A stretch of DNA of 18,269 bases from Candidatus Nanopelagicales bacterium (GTDB lineage: Bacteria; Actinomycetota; Actinomycetes; S36-B12), in the NCBI GenBank assembly GCA_030836325.1, contig JAURQC010000071.1:1-18269 (forward strand), written 5' to 3'. Position numbers and translations under genes: made by a program. Below the pieces are notes generated by a model that made no database searches, was not told the DNA's origin, and worked only from the letters and a program-made list of their open reading frames with translations. Below, in pieces: positions 1 to 7,948 of the stretch. Every line of letters begins with the position of its first letter. The first letter of the stretch is position 1.

Positions 1-944
1 AACAGGGCAACGGCCGGTATAGCGAGTTGAGTTGGGGCGAACACGAGCCCTGCGATGCCAAGAAGGCCGAGTCCGAGAGACAGCGCCAAGAGTGGGCGTC
101 GATCCTTCGTGTGATGGGTGATGGCCGGCGGCGTCAGCATCGCGATTAGTTGGACCACTTGGAACAGCACGAGCAGGTTGGCCGCGTCCTGATTCTGGTA
201 GCCGAGACTGACGTAGTAGGGAGTGACCCAGGCCAGACCGCTGACGCCGATCAACATGATCATCGAGGTGTAGCCGGTGACCATCCACGCCGTTGGAGAA
301 CGCCATGGCAGGTGAGCGTGGGCGTCTCCTCTTCGCAGTCGGGTAGGTCGATCGGGATCGCGGTGCAGTCCAGGAATAGCAAGGATCCAGGCAATGGCGG
401 TGATGCCGGCGAACACACCCCACACGGCCAGAGCAGGCCGCCACCCTCCGAGCCACTGCTCGGTCGGCACTGCGATCCAGGCCGCGATGGCGACACCCAT
501 CGCCAGTCCGGTGGAATAAATCCCAGTGGTGAAACCGCGGATCTTCGGGACGTGTTGGGCGATGAGCGCCGGTGCGATGGCGGAAGCGGCTCCCATCGAT
601 GCTCCGGCGAGAGCAACCGATGCCATCAAGATCCCAGTGGTGGTTGCTGCTAGGCGCATGAATCCCGAAAGCGAGAGCAGTCCGAGCATCACCGCAGTGG
701 TTATCTCTGCACCCCAGCGCGCGGCCATGCGCTGACCTACGGGCGCGAAGACGCCCATGGCAAGAATGGCCACCGAGGTCAAGCCCGCTTGGGCAATTCC
801 GGAGAGCCCGAGTTCGGCGCTGATGTCCCCGAGGAGCGGTGGGATCGCTCCCAAGGTGGCGCGCAGGTTGAGGCCGATGGCGGCCATGAGGGCGACGATC
901 AGCCATGCCGGCAGCACGCTTGAAGCGCGCTGATTAGTGCGCAT
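1..944 (-). CDS. CynX/NimT-family MFS transporter, 3'-truncated by window edge
   Basis: The reverse strand reads open from an ATG at 944 to the window edge, giving the first 314 residues of a roughly 400-residue protein. The N-terminus (MRTNQRASSVLPAWLIVALM) leads into GLNLRATLGAIPPLLGDI, typical of the cyanate/2-nitroimidazole transporter (CynX/NimT) branch of the major facilitator superfamily. Several hydrophobic helices follow, then a cytoplasmic-type linker with HRDPDRPTRLRRGD near the middle and a second membrane half. It is expected in the inner membrane as an exporter or importer of a small organic compound; the substrate cannot be told. The gene is divergent from the dehydrogenase-like gene across 72 bp. 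A TATTCT -10 box lies 9 nt before the ATG and there is no Shine-Dalgarno sequence. Family assignment is firm, substrate unknown. Confidence 0.88.
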   Translation of the reverse strand, partial: MRTNQRASSVLPAWLIVALMAAIGLNLRATLGAIPPLLGDISAELGLSGIAQAGLTSVAILAMGVFAPVGQRMAARWGAEITTAVMLGLLSLSGFMRLAATTTGILMASVALAGASMGAASAIAPALIAQHVPKIRGFTTGIYSTGLAMGVAIAAWIAVPTEQWLGGWRPALAVWGVFAGITAIAWILAIPGLHRDPDRPTRLRRGDAHAHLPWRSPTAWMVTGYTSMIMLIGVSGLAWVTPYYVSLGYQNQDAANLLVLFQVVQLIAMLTPPAITHHTKDRRPLLALSLGLGLLGIAGLVFAPTQLAIPAVAL

Positions 945-951
945 TATGCGC
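939..951. promoter_or_regulatory. 13-bp palindrome over the MFS start codon
   Basis: GCGCAT-T-ATGCGC is a perfect inverted repeat. It contains the MFS start codon (944-942, minus strand) and lies just downstream of the TATTCT -10 box, where a bound repressor would block transcription. An operator role is inference; the palindrome itself is read directly. Confidence 0.3.
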
Positions 952-953
952 AG

Positions 954-959
954 AGAATA
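954..959 (-). promoter_or_regulatory. Putative -10 box of the MFS gene
   Basis: TATTCT on the minus strand ends 9 nt before the ATG at 944. Transcription starting about 7 nt downstream would leave a leader of only 2-3 nt, close to leaderless. No convincing TTGACA-like -35 box is visible at 16-19 nt upstream. Confidence 0.4.
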
Positions 960-1003
960 CGCCGGTGATTCGCACTACCTTCCTTGGTTCTTGAATTGAG
1001 CCC

Positions 1004-1009
1004 TAGGGT
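1004..1009 (+). promoter_or_regulatory. Putative -10 box, leaderless dehydrogenase gene
   Basis: TAGGGT fits TANNNT and is followed by exactly 7 nt (GCTCGCC) and then the GTG at 1017. This is the geometry of actinobacterial leaderless promoters and supports GTG 1017 as the start over the upstream TTG 984 and GTG 1008. Confidence 0.45.
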
Positions 1010-1016
1010 GCTCGCC

Positions 1017-2054
1017 GTGGACGTCGCCATCATCGGAGCTACCGGAAGTTGTGGGCGCCAAGTGGCCGCCCAGTTGATCGAAAGGTCATTACTCCCCGAT
1101 ACCGTCACCATCCACCTCATCGGGCATGCCGGTGGTGCGCACGAGTCCGAACTATGGGGCCTTCGAGCGGATCTGCACGATGCATTCGCTGATCGTGCGC
1201 CGAGGATCGAGATCGGGACCGACGTTTCTCAGACGGAGGCGGACGTCGTCGTGATGATGGCCGGTGCCACGGTCACACGGGAGATCACTAATCGTGCGGC
1301 GTTAGCGGAGACCAATCGGCGGATCTTCGCCGAAGCGGCCGAGGACGTCGGGCGAATGTCCGGTGATGTCACCGTGATCGTTCAATCGAATCCAGTCGAG
1401 CTAGCGGTGCAAGCGTTCGCATCCGTTGTTCCGCGCCACAAATTGCTCGGGGCTGCTGCTTGGTCGGACTCGCTGCGATTCCGTCGTGAGCTCGCGGCAG
1501 ACCTTGGAGTTCGCCGACCGATTGTGAACGCGCAGATGTGGGGTCAGCACGGTGACCATCTGGTACCGATCTGGTCGCGAATTCACGCGCGGGGCGTGAG
1601 CAAACAGCGCCTCGCCGACGTCATCGGGCAGGCGCGTGAGGGACGTGATCTCGCAGATTTGTCCAGTGAGATTCCCGAGGCTCGATCGCGGGCGTTAGCT
1701 CTCGTCAATCAAAACGAGATTCGAGGGGCGTACGAGTTCATCCAGAGTCAGCCTGCCGATGTCCGAGCGGCGATAAAGCCGTTCTTCACTCACTTCACTG
1801 CCGGTCGAACGACGGAACTTGCCACCGCCCACGCCGTGGTGGACGTGATCGGCTTCTTGGCTCACGGTCAGCAGATTGCGATTCCGGCCCAAGTGATCCT
1901 CGACGGGGAGTTCCAGGAATTGTCCGGGCCCTTGGCGGTTCCGGTGCTGCTGGATCCGATGGGCTGGTCGCAAACGGTGGATGAGCCAATCGCGCCAGAT
2001 GAACAGGCCGCCTTGGCGGCGGCCCATCGCGCTATCGGCGAAGCAATCGGCTAA
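1017..2054 (+). CDS. Malate/lactate dehydrogenase-like NAD(P) oxidoreductase
   Basis: A 345-residue member of the lactate/malate dehydrogenase superfamily, cytosolic, expected to interconvert a 2-hydroxy acid and a 2-oxo acid. From GTG 1017 it begins MDVAIIGATGSCG, the dinucleotide-binding loop. The catalytic set is present: Asp151 and Arg154 in WSDSLRFRREL, His178 in GQHGDHLVP, an Asn in QSNPVE. Two differences from ordinary malate dehydrogenases stand out. The acidic residue that ends the second beta strand and selects NAD is replaced (IHLIGHAGG), and the substrate loop reads AGATVTREITNR instead of AGxPRxPGMxR, keeping only the second family arginine (Arg93). Coenzyme and substrate may therefore differ from NAD/malate. 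It stands alone, and its 3' end overlaps the convergent lipoprotein gene by 4 bp. TTG 984 and GTG 1008 are alternative starts. Superfamily certain, exact reaction not. Confidence 0.8.
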   Translation: MDVAIIGATGSCGRQVAAQLIERSLLPDTVTIHLIGHAGGAHESELWGLRADLHDAFADRAPRIEIGTDVSQTEADVVVMMAGATVTREITNRAALAETNRRIFAEAAEDVGRMSGDVTVIVQSNPVELAVQAFASVVPRHKLLGAAAWSDSLRFRRELAADLGVRRPIVNAQMWGQHGDHLVPIWSRIHARGVSKQRLADVIGQAREGRDLADLSSEIPEARSRALALVNQNEIRGAYEFIQSQPADVRAAIKPFFTHFTAGRTTELATAHAVVDVIGFLAHGQQIAIPAQVILDGEFQELSGPLAVPVLLDPMGWSQTVDEPIAPDEQAALAAAHRAIGEAIG

Positions 2055-2605
2055 GCCGCTACGTCTTCTTTGGTGCCGGCGATGCTGGCTGCGTCGATGA
2101 ACCACGATTCGTTTTCTAAAACGACGCGATAGACCATCAAGACAGATGGGGAACCCGCAATCTCCACTTGGATGAGAGCCGAATCACCATCGCGTCGACA
2201 GTCGCTAAATGTCAGAGCTGGCTCACCGAGTAAAAACTCGTAGGTGCCTCGAATGATCGATTGGAACTGATCGACGCTCACCGCTTCTTGGAAGGATTGC
2301 GAGGCGAAGGCTCGAGCAGCAGCGAAGTCCTCGTTCGCGAACGCGCTCTGCTGACTTCGGATGGTTCCCTGAGCCTGCTGGAACATGACGTCCTCGCACG
2401 GAACTACAGATGGTTCTGTCGACTCAGTCGACTCTATTGGTTGCGGTGCAGTTTCGGCTCTGGTCTCTTCACTTGTGTCTGGCTCCTCGGATGGCGGCGC
2501 CTGGGTGGTCGGTTCGGATCCAGAGCGCTCGACACCACCGGTGGTTGCTTCGCTGACGCAGCCGGCGAGCAGAAGGGCTGCAGCCACGAGGGCCATGGCT
2601 CGCAT
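2051..2605 (-). CDS. DUF4864-like secreted lipoprotein
   Basis: A 184-residue protein from ATG 2605 (MRAMALVAAALLLAGCVSEA), whose lipobox LAGC places the lipidated cysteine at residue 16. A Thr/Ser/Pro/Glu-rich linker (about residues 20-65) follows, then a domain from about residue 67 resembling DUF4864: a helical IRSQQSAFANEDFAAARAF stretch, FASQSFQ, and strands ending in ESWFIDAA. Such domains have an NTF2-like fold; no function is known. The reading frame extends upstream to ATG 2638 inside trmB, but the signal peptide fits best with 2605 (or ATG 2596). It follows trmB by 14 bp on the same strand and is probably co-transcribed. It has no recognisable Shine-Dalgarno sequence. The lipoprotein call is firm; the domain call comes from sequence resemblance only. 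Confidence 0.75.
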   Translation of the reverse strand: MRAMALVAAALLLAGCVSEATTGGVERSGSEPTTQAPPSEEPDTSEETRAETAPQPIESTESTEPSVVPCEDVMFQQAQGTIRSQQSAFANEDFAAARAFASQSFQEAVSVDQFQSIIRGTYEFLLGEPALTFSDCRRDGDSALIQVEIAGSPSVLMVYRVVLENESWFIDAASIAGTKEDVAA

Positions 2606-2619
2606 GGCACGACGGTAGA

Positions 2620-3288
2620 TCAGATTCGGGTGAACCACATGTCGACGATCGGACGATCCTCGCGAATTGCTCGCTTCTCAAAATGGGTCACCGGGCGCCA
2701 GCTGGGACGCTCGATAACTCCGCCTTCCCAGTTTTCGTTCAGGGCGAAGGTCGCTTGCATCGATTCGGCGTACTCGGCCCAGTCGGTAGCGAGGTGCCAG
2801 AACCCTGTGGGCTCAACGACCTTGGCCATTGCGTCCAGGACGCCAGGCTGCACTAGTCGACGCTTGTGATGGCGCGCCTTGGGCCAGGGATCGGGGAAGA
2901 AGGATCTGACTCCCGCCACGGTGCCCGGAAACTGTGACACAAGTTCGAGGATGTCGGCCTCGATGATGAAGACGTTCGTAACGTTGTCGGTTCGGCAGCG
3001 GTCTACAAGATCACCTATGCCAGGAGTGTGGACGTCGACGGCCAGCACCTTGGTGTCAGGAAACATGCTGGCCAGTTCGATGACTGGATCGGCTGAGCCG
3101 AAGCCAATGTCGAGGATGATCGGATCGCCAGGGTCCCACGCCTGCGCCAGGCTGGACTCGGTCAGGAGTTGGGGACCGGCGTCTTCGAGCGCGCGCGCCT
3201 GACGCGGAGTGATGCGACTTCTTCGCGGCTTGAAGGTCCGAATCCCGGGGCTCAGGATGGGTTCAGGCACGACTGCAGTGTGGTCCAT
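2620..3288 (-). CDS. trmB: tRNA (guanine(46)-N7)-methyltransferase TrmB
   Basis: A 222-residue cytosolic enzyme that methylates N7 of G46 in the tRNA variable loop using S-adenosylmethionine. The SAM-binding motif is ILDIGFGSADP (about residues 58-68), followed by VLAVDVHTPG at the end of strand 2. The diagnostic TrmB motif FPDPWPK occupies residues 131-137, followed by RHHKRRL. The length is normal for the family. ATG 3288 gives MDHTAVVPEP and an arginine-rich N-terminus (RTFKPRRSR) usual for TrmB. There is no Shine-Dalgarno sequence; a TAGATT -10-like box lies 11 nt upstream. It is the first gene of a probable two-gene unit with the lipoprotein behind it and is divergent from another lipoprotein gene, 27 bp away. 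Confidence 0.95.
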   Translation of the reverse strand: MDHTAVVPEPILSPGIRTFKPRRSRITPRQARALEDAGPQLLTESSLAQAWDPGDPIILDIGFGSADPVIELASMFPDTKVLAVDVHTPGIGDLVDRCRTDNVTNVFIIEADILELVSQFPGTVAGVRSFFPDPWPKARHHKRRLVQPGVLDAMAKVVEPTGFWHLATDWAEYAESMQATFALNENWEGGVIERPSWRPVTHFEKRAIREDRPIVDMWFTRI

Positions 3289-3299
3289 GGCGCGGCTGG

Positions 3300-3309
3300 A
3301 ATCTACGGT
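3300..3309. promoter_or_regulatory. Overlapping divergent -10 boxes (trmB / lipoprotein)
   Basis: On the minus strand TAGATT (3305-3300) lies 11 nt before the trmB ATG. On the plus strand TACGGT (3304-3309) lies exactly 6 nt before GTG 3316. The two boxes share 2 bp, so the 27-bp gap would hold both core promoters and simultaneous initiation would be sterically excluded. Read from sequence; promoter function is inferred. Confidence 0.35.
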
Positions 3310-3315
3310 GGTGCC

Positions 3316-3744
3316 GTGGGTGGCCGATGGAAGACGACACTTGCAGCAGGATGCGTGCTGCTCGGTGTGGCTGCCTGCTCCTCACCGTCGATCAACGATG
3401 ACGCCGCGATTGCATGCGGCTGGGACGAGCCTCCGGTGCCCGTGGTTTCAGCGATCGACGCTTCCGCGCAACAACGTTCACAGAACACTCAGCAGGCGAG
3501 AACTCGGCTGGAAGCTGCACAGCGGGTTGATGAGGTTGATGACCGATTCGGTGCCCTCGTTGAGGCATTGTCCGAGACCGCTGCTTTCGCGTCAGAACTC
3601 GAATCGATGTCGGTTGATGAGATCGAGCAAATACCCAACGAACGTTGGGACTTCGCAAAGTACGCACAGGCGGCTGCACGAGACCAGTGCGAGCAGTTGG
3701 CAGCGGTGGTCGATCGTGACCCGACAGACTCGGAGAAACAATGA
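3316..3744 (+). CDS. Small hypothetical lipoprotein
   Basis: A 142-residue protein from GTG 3316: positively charged N-region (GGRWK), hydrophobic core, lipobox VAAC with Cys21, then SSPSIND. The mature part is acidic and mostly helical (QARTRLEAAQRVDEVDDRF), with Cys residues in IACGWDEPP and ARDQCEQL that could pair. I recognise no domain. The open frame reaches back to 3169 inside trmB, but that N-terminus is antisense-like and would destroy the signal peptide. TACGGT 6 nt upstream of the GTG suggests a leaderless mRNA. The stop codon overlaps the start of the DCC gene (ATGA), so the two are translationally coupled. Confidence 0.7.
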   Translation: MGGRWKTTLAAGCVLLGVAACSSPSINDDAAIACGWDEPPVPVVSAIDASAQQRSQNTQQARTRLEAAQRVDEVDDRFGALVEALSETAAFASELESMSVDEIEQIPNERWDFAKYAQAAARDQCEQLAAVVDRDPTDSEKQ

Positions 3745-4136
3745 CTCGACCCGTGGTCGTGTTCGATGGCCGCTGCGGCTTTTGCACCTGGAGTGTGAAT
3801 TTCGCGCGTCGTTGGGTTCGGTCAGACGCAGAGTTCGTGCCCTTCCAAACAACCGATCTCGAGCAGTTCGGACTCACTCAAGAGCAGTGCGAGCGCGAAG
3901 TGCAGTGGGTTGAGGGGGAGTTCGTGGTCGGGGGATCATCTGCAGCCGCCCACATACTGCAGTCCGGTGGCCGCTGGTGGCGTCCCATCGGGCGCGCCAT
4001 CGATCGTCCGGTCGTGCGACCCGCCGCCCAGACTGCCTACCGATTCATCGCAAGACATCGTGGCCGCCTTTGGGGGAGCACACCGGCTGTCAGTGACGCG
4101 AACCCAACTCCACATGGAGACCCAGGGGCGAGTTGA
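3741..4136 (+). CDS. DCC-family (DUF393) thiol-disulfide oxidoreductase
   Basis: A 131-residue protein beginning MTRPVVVFDGRCGFCTWSVN. The DGxCxxC motif (Cys12, Cys15) defines the DCC/DUF393 family, predicted thioredoxin-fold redox proteins. Conserved downstream elements are FVPFQTTD and the GSSAAAHIL segment, typical of the family (usually G..A...L before a W/RP stretch). The C-terminal 20 residues after RHRGRLWG are polar and probably unstructured. The start ATG overlaps the previous stop (ATGA) and has GGAG 5 nt upstream at 3732. The 3' end overlaps the convergent S51-like gene by 47 bp. Function beyond thiol redox is unknown; it adds to the cluster of thiol-active proteins here (AhpD-like, thioredoxin). 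Confidence 0.85.
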   Translation: MTRPVVVFDGRCGFCTWSVNFARRWVRSDAEFVPFQTTDLEQFGLTQEQCEREVQWVEGEFVVGGSSAAAHILQSGGRWWRPIGRAIDRPVVRPAAQTAYRFIARHRGRLWGSTPAVSDANPTPHGDPGAS

Positions 4137-4826
4137 CTCGGTATTTGCGGTCGCTCTCGATACGCCAGCACGAACCACGCCCCACCCCGCGGAACTGCCA
4201 CGGTTCGTCCAGATTCTCCGGCGGCTCGGCCCGGAAGGCCGTTTGCTCGTCGATGCCGACCACTGTCGTGCTGTCCGAAAGCATTGGGCGCATCACCATG
4301 TCTGGGATCCACTTCGCGTAAACGTCGAAATGTGGGAGCACGCGCAATGACGGAACCAAACCGAGGCCTTCTTGACCACCGGCGCGCGGGTGACGGATGT
4401 CGGGGACGTAGCCGCTGAGTGCCATGGCTCCTGCCGAACAGCCGGCGATCGAAGCTCCCTCGCGCCAAGCTCGATGCATAGCCCGCCACACGGGAGTATC
4501 GATCAGGGTGCGCGCCAAGTGTTTGGGATTGCCTCCGGAAAGGTAAATCAGGCCAGCTCCTTCAATGACCGCCACGTGCGAAGGGTCGTCAGCATCGCCT
4601 CGTGTTCTGACGTCTACGACGACCTGTTCCACACCGAGGCGGTCGGCGGCGCGGGCCCCGAGTTCGTGCCAACGTTGCAGTGATTCCTCGCCTTCGAGCG
4701 AGGCCGCAGTTGCCAGCTGGACGTACCGCGGGGCCTTGTCGACAAGCAACCACTCTTCGAGTTCATGCATCTCGGGTAGGTACTCGCCGCTGCCGACGAG
4801 GGCGATCCGCCCGGGCGCTTTGTCGC

Positions 4827-4830
<4 letters not shown>
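4090..4830 (-). CDS. Peptidase S51 / cyanophycinase-like protein, probable CTG start
   Basis: A type 1 glutamine amidotransferase-like protein of the S51 family (cyanophycinase, dipeptidase E). The nucleophile elbow IAGCSAGAM holds the catalytic Ser (residue 132 from the start used here), and LIYLSGGNP is the second conserved loop. The first ATG, at 4770, would remove the first beta strand. In-frame upstream codons encode GRIALVGSGEYLPE, the usual family N-terminus, yet there is no ATG, GTG or TTG before the in-frame TGA at 4848-4846. CTG 4830 has GGAG at 4841-4838 with a 7-nt spacer and overlaps the AhpD-like stop as CTGA, so I take it as the start (246 residues). The conservative alternative is 4090-4770. 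It is coupled to the AhpD-like gene. Whether it cleaves cyanophycin or peptides is unknown. Confidence 0.75.
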
Positions 4831-5529
<699 letters not shown>

Positions 5530-5536
5530 TTTCCCC

Positions 5537-5559
5537 CTGAACAAGCGACCCGGGTTCAG
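5537..5559. terminator. Possible hairpin downstream of the CsoR-like gene
   Basis: CTGAAC (5537-5542) pairs with GTTCAG (5554-5559) across 11 nt. An alternative hairpin, ACCCG/CGGGT (5548-5552/5561-5565), is mutually exclusive with it. No U-tract follows, so an intrinsic terminator role is weakly supported. Confidence 0.3.
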
Positions 5560-5597
5560 TCGGGTGGCTGTTTGCGACAAAAAAGTTTGAGAATTTT

Positions 5598-5626
5598 GCA
5601 TCCAGGCGGGGTTGTTCTAACGAACT
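5598..5626 (+). promoter_or_regulatory. SigK-like ECF promoter before the DUF4397 gene
   Basis: GCATCC, 17 nt, CGAACT. The mycobacterial SigK consensus is close to CCATCC-N16/17-CGAATC, so both boxes match in most positions at the correct spacing. It sits 52 bp before the DUF4397 start, whose Shine-Dalgarno sequence AGGAG lies 6 nt upstream of the ATG. A sigma factor of this type is encoded three genes downstream in the same direction, which makes autoregulation likely. Confidence 0.5.
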
Positions 5627-5677
5627 CCTAGGTAACCGGCCACCAGGTCGGGGGAATCAAGAATCTAGGAGCCGAAC

Positions 5678-6553
5678 ATGAACGACTCTCGTACCACCAA
5701 GGGCCGCAGTGCGGTCCGTCGTGGAGCGGTCGCAGCGGCCGCCCTCGCTCTTCCCTTCGGCATAGCCGGCGTGGCTGCCGCTCCCGCCATGGCGGACGGC
5801 CACGGCGGGGATATGGACGCGACCGTCTCGGTACTGCACGCGATTCCGGAAGGTTCCGGAGCCGATGTCGTGGACGTCTACGCCGGTGACGCGATGCTTA
5901 TCGACAACTTCACCCCAGGGTCGCTAGAGACCCTGACCGTGCCCGAGGGCACCTACGATCTTGCGGTCTTCGCCGACGGCGAGACACCGGACGGTGGCAC
6001 CGCAGTGCTGGAGGCTGCGGGAGTCGAGGTTCCCGGTGGCGCGAATGCGACGGTGACCGCGAACTTGGACGCCGACGGCAACCCCGCGTTGAATGTCTAC
6101 GTCAACGACATCTCCGAGGTGGCAGCCGGCGAGTCTCGCCTCACCGTGCGCCACATCGCTGCAGCTCCGGCTGTTGACGTCCGCGCGGACGGCGCTGTCA
6201 TCATCGAGAACCTGGTGAACCCGGACGAGGCCATCGTTGCGGTTCCGGCAGGGACCTACACCGCTGATGTCGTGCTGCAAGGCACTGACACCGTGGCACT
6301 CGGGCCGGCCGATCTGACTCTCGACGAGGGCACCAACACCATCGTCTACGCCTGGGGTTCGGCTGAGGCCGGAAACCTCGCGCTGGCGACTCAGGTCATC
6401 GACGGGCTGGACGGCGCACCGACTGGTGTTGCTGCCGGCGGCGGCTCCACGGCAGCCACCGATCAGCTCCCAGCGTGGACCATGGGCCTGATGGCTCTTG
6501 GTGCACTGGGCGCAGCTGGTGCAATGACGCAAATTGCGCGCAACCGCGCGTAG
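5678..6553 (+). CDS. DUF4397-domain exported protein with C-terminal anchor
   Basis: A 291-residue envelope protein. Residues 1-39 are a signal peptide (basic RTTKGRSAVRR, hydrophobic core, APAMA before DGHGG). A DUF4397 domain starts around residue 49 (VSVLHAIPEGSGADVVDVYAGD) and a second repeat-like unit starts with TVRHIAAAPAVDVRADG, both beta-strand rich and acidic. After a Gly/Ser linker come LPAWT (264-268), a hydrophobic helix and a basic tail (ARNRA), the layout of a sortase sorting signal or a plain membrane anchor. The LPxTG consensus is not exact. It heads a probable four-gene operon with the sortase, sigma and anti-sigma genes and has the SigK-like promoter in front. It is expected to be a surface-exposed substrate of the system; molecular function unknown. 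Confidence 0.85.
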   Translation: MNDSRTTKGRSAVRRGAVAAAALALPFGIAGVAAAPAMADGHGGDMDATVSVLHAIPEGSGADVVDVYAGDAMLIDNFTPGSLETLTVPEGTYDLAVFADGETPDGGTAVLEAAGVEVPGGANATVTANLDADGNPALNVYVNDISEVAAGESRLTVRHIAAAPAVDVRADGAVIIENLVNPDEAIVAVPAGTYTADVVLQGTDTVALGPADLTLDEGTNTIVYAWGSAEAGNLALATQVIDGLDGAPTGVAAGGGSTAATDQLPAWTMGLMALGALGAAGAMTQIARNRA

Positions 6554-6578
6554 GACTCGAGAAATCCATTAGTAGCCC

Positions 6579-7319
6579 GTGATGCGACGACCCCGCCCCG
6601 CCATGGTGATTCTCATCGGCAGCCTGGTGCTGTTGATCAGTGCTCCACTGGCGTGGGTGGGGTTCGTCGCGTCCGGAGAGACGACGCGGGCTGCTGAAAG
6701 AGTCGAGTCGGTTGGTGAGCGTCCCGAAGCCCAGGCCACGTCCGAGGTCCGTGCATCGACGGAGTCGGATGAACTGGATGTGGCGGGAGCGGACGTCGTT
6801 CGTATCGGAACCCCGGTCGAACCAGCCGTGCGGATCGAACCACTTGCTCCCGTCCGGATTGACATCGAATCAATCGCAATCGAAGCTCCCGTCGATGCCG
6901 TTGGTGTTTATGACGATGGATCAGTGGAAATTCCAGACGACGTCGCACGGGTCGGTTGGTATCGGTTCGGATCTGATCCCGCGCAAGGCCGAGGGTCCAC
7001 TGTGATCGTTGGCCACCGCGACGGATTCGATCAAGGCCCCGGTGCGTTCTACTCGATTGCCGCTCTCACCGTTGGGGATCCGGTCTCGCTGGAGCTGAGC
7101 GACGGCTCGATCAGGGAATACCAGGTGGTAGCGCGGGAGGCGATCGAGAAGGAGATCCTGCCGACGTCAACGCTCTTTGCGGAGGATGGACCAGAAGTCT
7201 TGACGCTCATTTCCTGCATCGGTTACTTCGATCGCGGTGGTGACGGTTACCGCGAGAACATCGTCGTTACTGCTGTCCCGGTTAGCGCGGTCCCTGTGGG
7301 CGAGGAGGTGCGCTCATGA
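6579..7319 (+). CDS. Class F-type sortase
   Basis: A 246-residue membrane-anchored transpeptidase. A single N-terminal membrane helix (about residues 8-30) and a low-complexity acidic stalk (about 31-90) lead into the sortase barrel. The catalytic triad is visible: His146 in IVGHRDG, Cys213 in [11 protein letters not shown], Arg225 in [12 protein letters not shown]. Sortases cut a C-terminal sorting signal and join the protein to cell-wall peptide. The gene starts at GTG 6579 or the immediately following ATG 6582; no clear Shine-Dalgarno sequence is visible. It follows the DUF4397 gene by 25 bp, and its stop overlaps the sigma factor start (ATGA), so the genes are coupled. The obvious candidate substrate is the DUF4397 protein. 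Class F is inferred from size and context. Confidence 0.88.
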   Translation: MMRRPRPAMVILIGSLVLLISAPLAWVGFVASGETTRAAERVESVGERPEAQATSEVRASTESDELDVAGADVVRIGTPVEPAVRIEPLAPVRIDIESIAIEAPVDAVGVYDDGSVEIPDDVARVGWYRFGSDPAQGRGSTVIVGHRDGFDQGPGAFYSIAALTVGDPVSLELSDGSIREYQVVAREAIEKEILPTSTLFAEDGPEVLTLISCIGYFDRGGDGYRENIVVTAVPVSAVPVGEEVRS

Positions 7320-7948
7320 GGGAGACTGGGACCACAACCGACGTGAGCACGTCGATCCCCGGATCGACGGAGGAAACGTCGATGGGAACGACAAGGGGAC
7401 AGTCGGTGCGGTCACGGGCAGACGCGGAGATCACTTCCGCGTTCACTCGCGGAGACGACGGGTCCCTCCGCGAGGTCTACGACCGCTGGTCGCCTCTGAT
7501 TTACACCGTTGCGCGGCGCAGTATGCGCAACGATGACGATGCTGCGGATGTGACGCAGGCAGTATTCGTTGCGGCATGGCAAGGACGCGTTCGGTTCGAT
7601 CCGGACTCGGGCAGCTTGCCAGGGTGGCTGCTGGCCATCACTCGAAGGAAGATCGCCGATCACTACCGGGCGATGGGCCGGGTACCTGAGCCACGCGAAG
7701 AACTGCCCGAGGAAGAATCGGCCGATCCTGCGGTCGAGACCGTCGTCGACCGGGTGCTACTCGCCGACGAGATTTCCCGGCTCGGCGAGCCACAGCGTCG
7801 GATCATCGAACTTTGCTTTTATGAAGACATGACGCACGCTCAAGTGGCTAGCCTTCTGGATCTGCCACTGGGAACGGTAAAAAGTCACGTACGGCGTTCG
7901 CTCGGGCGGCTACGAGATCGATTGGAGGTGGACGGTGTCCGGCGTTGA
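7316..7948 (+). CDS. ECF RNA polymerase sigma factor, SigK-like
   Basis: A 210-residue sigma-70 family protein with region 2 at about residues 50-118 ([49 protein letters not shown]) and region 4 at about 150-203 ([19 protein letters not shown] with helix-turn-helix [19 protein letters not shown]). ATG 7316 has AGGAGG 7 nt upstream and overlaps the sortase stop. A second ATG at 7382 also has a GGAGG 8 nt upstream, giving a 188-residue form without the polar N-terminal extension. The gene overlaps the anti-sigma gene by 14 bp, the classic arrangement of a sigma held inactive by its partner. The SigK label rests on the RskA-type partner and the SigK-like promoter ahead of the operon. Confidence 0.88.
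   Translation: MRETGTTTDVSTSIPGSTEETSMGTTRGQSVRSRADAEITSAFTRGDDGSLREVYDRWSPLIYTVARRSMRNDDDAADVTQAVFVAAWQGRVRFDPDSGSLPGWLLAITRRKIADHYRAMGRVPEPREELPEEESADPAVETVVDRVLLADEISRLGEPQRRIIELCFYEDMTHAQVASLLDLPLGTVKSHVRRSLGRLRDRLEVDGVRR

Noticed and set aside
150..735. Plus-strand open frames within 150-735
   Set aside because: The minus strand encodes a continuous MFS transporter across this region; the plus-strand translations are low-complexity shadows.
1001..1008. CCCTAGGG palindrome before the dehydrogenase gene as a CsoR-type operator
   Set aside because: It lacks the ATACCC/GGGTAT arms and is only 8 bp; it is better explained by the TAGGGT -10 box.
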